A stretch of 6,336 nucleotides of DNA from Bacillota bacterium (GCA_023443485.1 JAEZUH010000013.1:1-6336), one strand, 5' to 3'; numbered from the stretch's first letter, positions 1 to 5,699 are shown. Notes: generated by a model not told the origin, from the sequence alone. Numbers and translations: made by a program.

Positions 1-710
1 GTCTTTGCGAATAGAGAATTATCGTATGAATCGATGAATCCGTTTAGATAGGAAACAATCTGATTATCATCATTTCTTCTCGAATAATTTTGGTTAATGA
101 TATTTATCATTGAGGTTAAAGGCGAGAGTAAAAGAAAACCAACCACCACATATGTGACAGAATTCATTATTGCTCCAGCCCAGCGAACTTTGATTTTGTT
201 TCTAGCAAGCTTTGGTATCAAACGTTTGAACAATGCATGCCAAAGAATAGTGCTCAACAGCCATCCTAACGTAATAATTAGAATCATGATAACAACGAAA
301 GCCACTAATTTGACTGCAGAATAAGCAAGTGCTTCAGCAAATTCGGTTGCAGCAGCGTAACTGCCTGACACATTATACAAATAGTAAAAACCACGTAAGC
401 ACGAAACTAAAGTTTCATGGAAAGAACCAATTGGGGCGTAATAAATCATCCCAGTTTTATCATTTGTTAAGATGATTGTTTCGTATGGTATAAGGGGATC
501 GAGATTAATATTTCCGATAATTTCTGCAATAGCAGTTAAAGATAGCAACCCAGTAGCAACGAGAATCAACATGAAAATCATGCGGTATGTTGAAGACCAG
601 ATACCTCGTTTATAACCGATAAAAGCAGCAATGACAAAACCAAGAATAATTAAAGCGAAAAGAACAACGAGGCCGATATTTACAATTTGAGCAAATAAAC
701 CAGCTGACAT
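1..710 (-). CDS. Multi-pass membrane protein, possibly CvpA-like (3' end missing)
   Basis: An open frame of 236 codons runs leftward from ATG at 710 and leaves the window without a stop, so the C-terminus is not seen. The start is supported by GGGAG (725-721) and GATGAG just upstream. The protein has a hydrophobic N-terminal helix (about residues 9-31), then GYKRG (32-36), a second helix (about 42-66), a polar extracytoplasmic-looking stretch (67-130), a strong helix (about 133-158), a basic linker (162-177) and another helix (about 179-200). A first helix followed by G-Y-x-x-G and a later Gly/Ala-rich helix after a basic linker resembles the CvpA (colicin V production) family, whose biochemical role is poorly defined. 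That assignment is by overall look only; an unrelated lineage-specific membrane protein is equally possible. It is divergent from the protease operon. Confidence 0.7.
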   Translation of the reverse strand, partial: MSAGLFAQIVNIGLVVLFALIILGFVIAAFIGYKRGIWSSTYRMIFMLILVATGLLSLTAIAEIIGNINLDPLIPYETIILTNDKTGMIYYAPIGSFHETLVSCLRGFYYLYNVSGSYAAATEFAEALAYSAVKLVAFVVIMILIITLGWLLSTILWHALFKRLIPKLARNKIKVRWAGAIMNSVTYVVVGFLLLSPLTSMINIINQNYSRRNDDNQIVSYLNGFIDSYDNSLFAK

Positions 711-733
711 TATTTCTCATCTCCCATCAGTCC

Positions 734-748
734 ATAACTAGTAGTTAT
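734..748. repeat. Perfect 7+1+7 inverted repeat, candidate operator
   Basis: ATAACTA-G-TAGTTAT is a perfect palindrome around a central G (741). It lies in the gap between the divergent starts at 710 and 804, 24 bases before the minus-strand start codon and 26 bases upstream of the probable -10 of the plus-strand operon. Size and position fit a dimeric repressor or activator site able to affect both genes. The regulator is unknown and no other complete copy is seen in the window, although the half-site ATAACTA recurs at 3061-3067. Confidence 0.4.
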
Positions 749-768
749 TATTACTGTTAAAGTCATTT

Positions 769-780
769 TTAGTGTATAGT
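769..780 (+). promoter_or_regulatory. Probable promoter -10 region (TTAGTGTATAGT) of the protease/traX-like/trxA operon
   Basis: TATAGT at 775-780 differs from the -10 consensus at one position and would place the transcript start near 787, leaving a leader of about 17 bases before ATG 804. No good -35 is present at 16-18 bases. The whole 12-mer recurs exactly at 3094-3105 upstream of degV at a similar distance from the start codon, which supports function. Confidence 0.45.
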
Positions 781-803
781 CTTTTTATTAGGAAATAAAG
801 CAA

Positions 804-1625
804 ATGTTAATCAGAAACACTAATTGCTTAAAATGTGGTCATAGTTATGATCCAATCGAAAAACACTGCCCAAAGTGCAGTGAAGTAAATCCGAACCCAA
901 TAGCTCATAAAAAAATTCGCGGTTTAGTGTGGCTTCCACGTTGGCAAGAGATTACTTTTTTTCTCCTTGGATGGCTTGGCTTAAGCTTAATTGCCACTCT
1001 TGTCCAATTAGCATTTTCGTTTTTAAACACTGATAGCAACAAAGTTTTATTTATGTCGATTACCCAATTTGTGACGTATGGAATTTTATTTTTAGGTATG
1101 GTTATTTTAGTAATTCAAAATCATCGTAAAATATTCATATCTTTTAAAAAAATTGAACCATATGTAATAGGAATAGGAATCGGAGCAATAATTGTCTTGC
1201 TCAGTGGTTTATATAGTAGAATCGTCTCTTCGTTTTACACATTTGGTGTGAACGAAAATGAGTCCTTGATTAGGCAAATTACCACTTCCTACCCAGTGTT
1301 TTCCTTTATTATCTTTGTCTTTGTTGGCCCAATTTGTGAAGAGCTAACATATCGTCTAGGTTTATTTTCTTTTTCTGCTCGATTAGGAAAATGGGTCGCC
1401 TATCTTATCACTATTTCTTTCTTCGCTCTTATCCATTTTGATTTTTTAGCCGGCAGCGTTGATGGTTACATTGTTGAACTTCTCAATTTACCTTCTTATT
1501 TAATCGCGGGTGCTCTTTTATGTTTTGCTTATGATTATTTCGGTCTTTCCGCTTCAGTTACTGCTCATGTTGTGAACAATATGATTGCCATTACTTCGAT
1601 TTTACTTCTAAATGGAAATAGTTAG
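804..1625 (+). CDS. CPBP family intramembrane metalloprotease with N-terminal zinc ribbon
   Basis: A 273-residue protein. The N-terminus carries a zinc-ribbon-like C-x2-C ... C-x2-C set (C8, C11, C22, C25). The rest is a CPBP/Abi (CAAX-protease-like) membrane domain with about seven hydrophobic segments (roughly 50-75, 83-105, 118-140, 163-178, 197-213, 228-246, 251-270). The family's catalytic motifs are all present: EExxxR as E179, E180, R184; FxxxH as FALIH ending at H211; and HxxxN as H255 with N259. Members are membrane-embedded, glutamate-dependent proteases that process prenylated proteins, bacteriocin precursors or anti-sigma factors; the substrate here is unknown. The start is ATG 804, with AGGA at 790-793. 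It is the first gene of an operon with a TraX-like protein and thioredoxin. The cysteine pairs may bind zinc or be redox-active; the sequence does not say which. Confidence 0.9.
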   Translation: MLIRNTNCLKCGHSYDPIEKHCPKCSEVNPNPIAHKKIRGLVWLPRWQEITFFLLGWLGLSLIATLVQLAFSFLNTDSNKVLFMSITQFVTYGILFLGMVILVIQNHRKIFISFKKIEPYVIGIGIGAIIVLLSGLYSRIVSSFYTFGVNENESLIRQITTSYPVFSFIIFVFVGPICEELTYRLGLFSFSARLGKWVAYLITISFFALIHFDFLAGSVDGYIVELLNLPSYLIAGALLCFAYDYFGLSASVTAHVVNNMIAITSILLLNGNS

Positions 1626-1637
1626 AGGAAGAAAATA

Positions 1638-2525
1638 ATGAAGAACGAACAAAAATGGTTGATTTTCTCAAATTTTGCCTTAAAGATTATGGCTTTGTTA
1701 TTCATGACTCTCGATCATGTCGGCCTTCAAATTTCGTATTATTTTTTGGACTCAGGTTCGCCAATTGTCTTAATTTTAAGAGGTTTGGGGAGATTGGCAG
1801 TTCCTTTATTTGCCTTTTTGATTTATGAGGGAGTGACTCATACAAAAAGTTTTAAAAAATATGCTTTAAGACTTGGCATTATGGCATTTCTTATCAGCGC
1901 AGCTTTTGCCTTGATGATTTATATCCCCAATCCCTTCATGTCTGGCGGACTTGTTGATGGCGGTAACATTTTTATTGACTTATTGCTGGGGGCTATTGGA
2001 GTTTTTCTTTTAAAAAACAAGAATGTTAAAATTAAACTACTTTCTTTACTTCCAGCTATTTATTCGATAGTATCTTTTGCAGTCACAACATACCAAATTA
2101 ACAATGGGGTAATTATTGACTGGTTTCCCTTTTATCTAAGAACACAATACGGCTGGTTCGCGGTATTGATGATCATGGGCTTCTACCTTGCTAAAGTCTT
2201 AAAAGATTTATATCTTCGCTATACTGCCAAAAATATGGGTTTAGACTTCGAAGTTTTGATTTTGTCTCCTTATGACGTTAAAATCACTAATTTATTTAAC
2301 ATGATGACTGTAGTCTTTTTTGCTATCGCCGCCTATGTATTAACGTGGTTTTTCGAAACTCCGTTCTTACCTTATCAGTGGATATCACTTTTTTCTGGAG
2401 CACTTCTTTTGTGTTACAACGGCAAGCGCGGATATAATAAGAAGTGGTTTGAGTATGGGACCTATCTATATTACCCCCTACATCTAGCCATTTTGGCAGT
2501 AATATTTTACTTACTGACCCTATAG
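1638..2525 (+). CDS. TraX family membrane protein
   Basis: A 295-residue multi-pass membrane protein with the TraX pattern: an N-terminal K-x-x-A-L-L-F-M-T-L-D-H stretch (D26, H27), then R48-GLGR-LAVPLFAFLIYEG (to G65), HTKS, and KYALRLG (R78). Near the C-terminus is YYPLH (H282), also typical of the family. In the F plasmid TraX N-acetylates pilin, and the family is related to membrane acyltransferases. Chromosomal homologues in Gram-positive bacteria are common and uncharacterised, and no conjugation gene is near, so a conjugative role is not supported. The most likely role is transfer of an acyl group to a surface molecule, which is inference. At 295 residues it is longer than the F-plasmid protein; a soluble-looking loop lies at about 190-216. 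The ribosome binding site AGAGGAAG (1624-1631) overlaps the upstream stop codon, so translation is probably coupled. Confidence 0.85.
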   Translation: MKNEQKWLIFSNFALKIMALLFMTLDHVGLQISYYFLDSGSPIVLILRGLGRLAVPLFAFLIYEGVTHTKSFKKYALRLGIMAFLISAAFALMIYIPNPFMSGGLVDGGNIFIDLLLGAIGVFLLKNKNVKIKLLSLLPAIYSIVSFAVTTYQINNGVIIDWFPFYLRTQYGWFAVLMIMGFYLAKVLKDLYLRYTAKNMGLDFEVLILSPYDVKITNLFNMMTVVFFAIAAYVLTWFFETPFLPYQWISLFSGALLLCYNGKRGYNKKWFEYGTYLYYPLHLAILAVIFYLLTL

Positions 2526-2534
2526 GAGAAAATT

Positions 2535-2843
2535 ATGATTAAACACATTGAAACGGCCCAAGAATTTGATTCTTTGTACAACAAAGGAAGAGTATTTGTG
2601 GATTTTTTTGCCACCTGGTGTGGACCATGCAAAATGCTTTCACCAGTCATTGAAGCCATTGATGCAAGTGGTAAGGTAAAAGATACTTTAATTTTAAAAG
2701 TTGATGTTGATTTACTTCCTAGAATTGCTTCTCAATTTGGCGTTCAATCAATTCCAACGTTGATTCTTTTTGAAGATGGCAAAATTGCTAAACATTCCCT
2801 TGGTTACATGAACCAAAATCAACTTCTTGAATTCTTGAAATAA
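2535..2843 (+). CDS. trxA: Thioredoxin
   Basis: A 102-residue single-domain thioredoxin with no signal peptide, so cytoplasmic. It has the active site WCGPC (W28, C29, C32), the buried aspartate before it (D23 in VDFFATW), the cis-proline loop SIPT (P74), and the usual end with a glycine (G90) before the last helix. It reduces disulfides in enzymes such as ribonucleotide reductase and peroxidases and is recharged by thioredoxin reductase, which is not in the window. The ribosome binding site is TAGGAGA (2523-2529), overlapping the TAG stop of the TraX-like gene. It is the last gene of the protease/TraX-like operon. No terminator lies between it and the tRNA, so its mRNA probably reads through the tRNA to the terminator at 2980-3006. 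A specialised thioredoxin serving the membrane protein upstream cannot be excluded, but the motifs are those of a housekeeping thioredoxin. Confidence 0.95.
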   Translation: MIKHIETAQEFDSLYNKGRVFVDFFATWCGPCKMLSPVIEAIDASGKVKDTLILKVDVDLLPRIASQFGVQSIPTLILFEDGKIAKHSLGYMNQNQLLEFLK

Positions 2844-2849
2844 AAGCAA

Positions 2850-2878
2850 TTGTCAAATTCGCATGCCAGTTATATAAT
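2850..2878 (+). promoter_or_regulatory. Strong sigma-70/SigA-type promoter of tRNA-Gly
   Basis: TTGTCA (2850-2855), a 17-base spacer, then TATAAT (2873-2878). The predicted start is near 2885, about 11 bases before the mature tRNA 5' end. It begins 7 bases after the trxA stop codon. It is the best consensus promoter in the window. Confidence 0.85.
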
Positions 2879-2895
2879 ATAACTCGCTGCGAACT

Positions 2896-2969
2896 GCAGG
2901 TGTAGTTCAGTGGTAGAACACTAGCCTTCCAAGCTAGTTATGCGGGTCCGATTCCCGTCACCTGCTCCA
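2896..2969 (+). tRNA. tRNA-Gly (anticodon TCC)
   Basis: A complete 74-base cloverleaf with encoded CCA. The acceptor stem is GCAGGTG (2896-2902) with CACCTGC (2959-2965), discriminator T2966 and CCA 2967-2969. The D stem is GTTC/GAAC (2905-2908/2916-2919) with the usual GG at 2912-2913. The anticodon stem is CTAGC/GCTAG (2921-2925/2933-2937) with loop CTTCCAA, giving anticodon TCC (2928-2930), which reads GGA and wobble GGN codons. The T stem is GCGGG/CCCGT with one G-T pair. A U discriminator is usual for bacterial tRNA-Gly. Oddity: the T loop reads TCCGATT, so position 55 is C (2948), where nearly all elongator tRNAs have T (pseudouridine after modification). The tRNA stands alone, with its own promoter and terminator. 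Confidence 0.95.
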
Positions 2970-2979
2970 GATGATTGTT

Positions 2980-3006
2980 AAGCGAGATTATGTTCTCGCT
3001 TTTTTT
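2980..3006 (+). terminator. Intrinsic terminator after tRNA-Gly
   Basis: The stem AAGCGAGA (2980-2987) pairs with TCTCGCTT (2994-3001) around the loop TTATGT, and the hairpin runs into a T tract (3000-3006). It should end both the tRNA transcript and read-through from the trxA operon. The facing strand also has a run of T complement (AAAAAA at 3009-3014), but its hairpin context is weaker. Confidence 0.88.
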
Positions 3007-3093
3007 GTAAAAAAGCACAAATGATGTTTATTTTAAAATAAATAGCTAAAATAGAAATATATAACTAATTAATTAATATTTTATAAACATTTA
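3007..3093. other. AT-rich intergenic spacer with a 16-base palindrome
   Basis: No gene is seen in this very AT-rich stretch between the tRNA terminator and the degV promoter region. It contains the perfect palindrome TTTATTTTAAAATAAA (3027-3042), a run of TTAA/AATT steps (3067-3080) and the heptamer ATAACTA (3061-3067), which also forms half of the inverted repeat at 734-748. It may act as an upstream A/T element or hold a regulator site, but in such AT-rich DNA the palindrome could arise by chance. Confidence 0.35.
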
Positions 3094-3105
3094 TTAGTGT
3101 ATAGT
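3094..3105 (+). promoter_or_regulatory. Probable promoter -10 region (TTAGTGTATAGT) of the degV-rdgB unit
   Basis: TATAGT at 3100-3105 gives a predicted start near 3112 and a leader of about 22 bases carrying the ribosome binding site. The 12-mer is identical to 769-780 upstream of the protease operon. No convincing -35 is visible. Confidence 0.45.
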
Positions 3106-3120
3106 TGTCTTAACACTCCG

Positions 3121-3127
3121 AAGGAGG
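3121..3127 (+). promoter_or_regulatory. Consensus ribosome binding site of degV
   Basis: AAGGAGG, a full match to the anti-Shine-Dalgarno core, six bases before ATG 3134. It shows that this genome uses canonical Shine-Dalgarno initiation, which makes its absence at the divergent pair near 5650-5710 notable. Confidence 0.85.
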
Positions 3128-3133
3128 CTACCT

Positions 3134-4000
3134 ATGAAAAACAAAAGCTCAATCGGAATCGTCATTGATTCCACTACCACACTGGATTCTCAGTTAATTA
3201 AAGAATACGACATTGAAGTTGTCTCTTTGAATATTCACACTCAGGCATTTAATAAAAGAGAAATTGACACATTAGATGAAGAGATTATCCCGTTATTGGA
3301 TGATGTGAAGAATCTCTCCACCTCCTCACCATCCCCGAATGATTTTGCAGAAGCTTATGATCGCTTATTTAAAAAAGGTTATAAGCACATTATTTGTCTT
3401 CCTCTTTCTCGAGAAATTTCTTCAACCTATCAATCAGCATTGATTGGCAAAACATATGTCGATAAAGCCGAAGAAATTTTTGTTGGCGATACTTTAATTT
3501 GCAACTTCGGATTGGCTAATTTAATCGAAACATTATTGCCATTGTTCGAAAACAAAATGGCGACTTTTAGCGATATTATTCAAGCATTTAATAATCGAGT
3601 GCCCAATACAAGAATTCAATTCAGTGTTTTAAATTTGAAACATTTGGTAAATGGAGGAAGATTATCCAAGATCGCGGGATTATTGGGAACAATTTTGCAC
3701 ATTAAACCAATTATCGATATGCAAGAAGGAAAATTGAAACTCTTCAAGAAAGAATTAAACATGTCCAAAGTTTTAGGTACTTTTATGACCACAATTAAAG
3801 CTTTATCAGAAAAGTTCACTCAATTATTTGTCAAAATTGTCGATCTCCAACAGAATGACTTAGCTGAGAAATTTATTAATCAAATCAAAACCGCGTTTCC
3901 CAAAATTGCTGTTTCTCGCATTAGGACGGTCAGACCAGTCTTCTTTATTCATTTAGGCAATGACGGCTTAGGAATGAGTGTTGTCGCATATAATAATTAA
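3134..4000 (+). CDS. DegV family fatty-acid-binding protein (FakB-like)
   Basis: A 288-residue soluble protein of usual DegV length. Family marks are IDST (11-14) at the end of strand 1, STSSPSP (62-68) matching the TSqPsp motif, LSREISSTYQSA (91-102) matching the LSxxiSGTYqsA motif, and LKHLVNGGRLSK (168-179) matching the L-x-GGRi motif with R176. In characterised members the Thr, Ser and Arg of these motifs hold the carboxylate of a bound fatty acid. In Staphylococcus, FakB proteins present fatty acids to the kinase FakA, which makes acyl-phosphate for phospholipid synthesis. A FakA partner is not in the window. Two departures: the usual Gly in SGTY is Ser (S97), and the C-terminal HxGPGalG motif reads HLGNDGLG (273-280). 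Binding probably survives but chain preference could differ. The start is fixed by AAGGAGG at 3121-3127. The stop touches rdgB. Confidence 0.92.
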   Translation: MKNKSSIGIVIDSTTTLDSQLIKEYDIEVVSLNIHTQAFNKREIDTLDEEIIPLLDDVKNLSTSSPSPNDFAEAYDRLFKKGYKHIICLPLSREISSTYQSALIGKTYVDKAEEIFVGDTLICNFGLANLIETLLPLFENKMATFSDIIQAFNNRVPNTRIQFSVLNLKHLVNGGRLSKIAGLLGTILHIKPIIDMQEGKLKLFKKELNMSKVLGTFMTTIKALSEKFTQLFVKIVDLQQNDLAEKFINQIKTAFPKIAVSRIRTVRPVFFIHLGNDGLGMSVVAYNN

Positions 4001-4001
4001 T

Positions 4002-4604
4002 ATGAATTACGAAATGGTTTTGGCGACCAATAATTTACATAAATTGGAGGAGGTTCGTCAGATTCTTACACCCCATGGTATCATCGTCTATGGTTTGAAA
4101 GATTTGAATATCCACCCAGAAGATATTGAAGAAAATGGAAATACCTATTTTGATAATGCTCTCATTAAAGCTTTAGCGGTAAAGAAGTATACAAATTTGC
4201 CAATTATCAGCGATGATTCAGGATTAGAAATTGAAGCGATTGATAATCAGCCTGGTTTACATTCTGCTCGTTTTGCCCAAAAATACAATGGTCATCAGAA
4301 CGCCATCAATGAAATATTAAAACAATTAGAAAATAAAGATAGGAAAGCGGCATTTGTATGTAGCATTGCTCTTCTCAATATCGAAGATAAACCTCTTCGT
4401 TTTGAAGCACGTATACAAGGAAAAATTGCCTTAGAACCTCATGGAAAAACTGGATTTGGTTATGATCCAATCTTTATTGAAGATTCAACTCAACTGACTT
4501 ATGGCGAAATGGATCAAGAATTAAAAAACAAGCTTTCCCATCGAGGAAAAGCTCTTAATAAATTATTAACCTATTTAAGAATTAATCAACTTATTAAACG
4601 ATGA
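4002..4604 (+). CDS. rdgB: XTP/dITP diphosphatase (non-canonical purine NTP pyrophosphatase, RdgB/HAM1 family)
   Basis: A 200-residue protein that hydrolyses XTP, ITP and dITP to monophosphates plus pyrophosphate, keeping deaminated purines out of nucleic acids. Motifs in order: LATNNLHK (7-14, nucleotide-binding Asn and Lys); ENGNTYFDNALIKA (44-57, usually E-x-G-x-T-F-x-E-N-A-x-x-K-A); SDDSGLEIEA (70-79, catalytic Asp); PGLHSARFA (84-92); GFGYDPIF (151-158); and SHRGKAL (179-185). The length matches the bacterial family. Start choice: ATG 4002 lies one base after the degV stop (TAA-T-ATG) without a Shine-Dalgarno, which fits termination-reinitiation coupling. GTG 3978 inside degV has AGGA upstream but would add eight residues (MLSHIIIN) not typical of the family. 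ATG 4014 would also give a family-length product. The 3' end overlaps the convergent gene by 19 bases. Confidence 0.93.
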   Translation: MNYEMVLATNNLHKLEEVRQILTPHGIIVYGLKDLNIHPEDIEENGNTYFDNALIKALAVKKYTNLPIISDDSGLEIEAIDNQPGLHSARFAQKYNGHQNAINEILKQLENKDRKAAFVCSIALLNIEDKPLRFEARIQGKIALEPHGKTGFGYDPIFIEDSTQLTYGEMDQELKNKLSHRGKALNKLLTYLRINQLIKR

Positions 4605-5647
4605 CGTTTTACTAAGCGATACAAACTGAAGATATAGGCAAAAAGAAAGCCAGTTGCGCAAGTGAAGAGTAAACACGTAACTACTACGAGAATTTGATAA
4701 AAAGACGTCGATAGGAATGTAAGGGTGCAAATCAAACTGATAATACTCAAAACAAATAAAATAATCGTTGTTGGAAGAGAAACTTTTTCGAGGCGATAAA
4801 GAGACAAAAAATTTGGGAATACTTGATCATTGATCAATTTATTTTTTCGATTTGTTCTTTCGTGAAGCAATGCTTTTGGCCGATAACGAGCAATTTTTAC
4901 AGTATTGATTATATCGCTTCTTCCAAGGAGGAGATCCCCAGATTGAGAAGTGCCAACAAATCCATATGCATATCCATCAGCTGTTATCCATTTCTTATTC
5001 ATTTCCTCACTTTGAGAACTGATTGATTTTTCTAAAGAGGCGATGGCTAACTTGACATCTGGTTCATCATGACGAGCTTGTATGAAACGGTATTCTTTTA
5101 GAATAAAAGTTCTGAGTTTTTGAATATCACTCAAGTTTTTGAAATATAGTTTTATACAATCGACATCATAAAAATAATGATGAGTAATCAGTTTTTTCCG
5201 AAAGAGAACATAATACTCATCAAGGGCGTTGCAAACGCGATGTAAAAATCCTAGATAGAGTTTTTCATTCGAAGTTTTTCGAAATATATCTTTTTCCTCA
5301 TTAAGCAATAAAACAACATTTTGAAAATGAGTTTTCCTTAAACTAGACATATAAATAAGAGCGAGCAACCTTCCAAATAAAGCACGAATATTATTCGGGT
5401 CTAATTCTAATACGTGAGCGTACATCACATAGGACTTATAGTAGTCAATAGCCGAGAATAAATTTTTATCAGCCTGATTAATTTGTTTAGCAATAAATGA
5501 CTCGAAGGCAGCGATGGGAATAGAAGGAATATACTGCGTCATGCAGCGTGGACAAAAGCACGCTTCAGCGTCGGAATTAACTTCAAAAATTCGATCCTTC
5601 TCATCACCCACATGACAATGAGTGCAGTATGCTTTCTTGAGAGCCAT
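4586..5647 (-). CDS. Zinc-ribbon protein with two C-terminal membrane helices, function unknown
   Basis: A 353-residue protein from ATG 5647. The N-terminus holds a four-cysteine zinc-ribbon-like module (C8-x2-C11 and C32-x2-C35, the latter as CPRC). The middle (about 50-200) looks all-helical; HVLELDPNNIRALFGRLLAL (78-97) resembles a TPR-type repeat. A short beta-like part follows (about 220-260, with GYAYGFVGTSQSGDLLLGRS). Two membrane helices lie at about 292-314 and 317-343, followed by a short basic tail (RLVKRHR). There is no signal peptide, so the ribbon and helical part are probably cytoplasmic and anchored at the C-terminus. I do not recognise the family. A GTG at 5662 would add five residues but falls inside the extended -10 element and lacks a ribosome binding site, so ATG 5647 is preferred. 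ATG 5647 itself also lacks a Shine-Dalgarno. Confidence 0.82.
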   Translation of the reverse strand: MALKKAYCTHCHVGDEKDRIFEVNSDAEACFCPRCMTQYIPSIPIAAFESFIAKQINQADKNLFSAIDYYKSYVMYAHVLELDPNNIRALFGRLLALIYMSSLRKTHFQNVVLLLNEEKDIFRKTSNEKLYLGFLHRVCNALDEYYVLFRKKLITHHYFYDVDCIKLYFKNLSDIQKLRTFILKEYRFIQARHDEPDVKLAIASLEKSISSQSEEMNKKWITADGYAYGFVGTSQSGDLLLGRSDIINTVKIARYRPKALLHERTNRKNKLINDQVFPNFLSLYRLEKVSLPTTIILFVLSIISLICTLTFLSTSFYQILVVVTCLLFTCATGFLFAYIFSLYRLVKRHRLIS

Positions 5648-5652
5648 GCCTG

Positions 5653-5661
5653 ATTTTAACA
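5653..5661 (-). promoter_or_regulatory. Extended -10 element (TGTTAAAAT) abutting the minus-strand start codon
   Basis: Read on the minus strand, TG-T-TAAAAT occupies 5661 to 5653 and is followed by only five bases (CAGGC) before ATG 5647. Normal -10 to +1 spacing puts the transcript start at or next to the A of ATG, so the mRNA would have no leader. The -35 region at 17 bases is a poor match (TAGGAA), which an extended -10 can tolerate. Confidence 0.5.
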
Positions 5662-5699
5662 CTTTTAAAAGACAATTCCTACTTTCTTGGGTGAATTAC

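Noticed and set aside
97..324. Plus-strand open frame of 75 codons
   Set aside because: It is antisense to the minus-strand membrane protein, which has a ribosome binding site, hydrophobic helices and an uninterrupted frame; the plus frame has no start signal or domain.
1638..2525. TraX-like gene as evidence for a conjugative element
   Set aside because: No relaxase, coupling protein, integrase, attachment repeats or other transfer genes are present, and TraX-family proteins are widespread on chromosomes of Gram-positive bacteria.
2896..2969. tRNA-Gly as an integration site for a mobile element
   Set aside because: No integrase and no direct repeat of the tRNA 3' end is found downstream in the window.
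3027..3042. Palindrome TTTATTTTAAAATAAA as a firm regulator site
   Set aside because: It consists only of A and T in an extremely AT-rich spacer, so chance is a sufficient explanation; kept only as a note in the spacer entry.
3616..3819. Minus-strand open frame of 67 codons inside degV
   Set aside because: It lies antisense to the conserved LKHLVNGGRLSK region of degV and shows no independent start signal.
4596..4609. Possible bidirectional terminator hairpin AAACG-ATGA-CGTTT
   Set aside because: Only five base pairs, three of them A-T, and only a four-base T run; too weak to call a terminator.
4823..5026. Plus-strand open frame of 67 codons inside the zinc-ribbon gene
   Set aside because: Antisense shadow without a ribosome binding site; the minus-strand frame is longer and has coherent domain structure.
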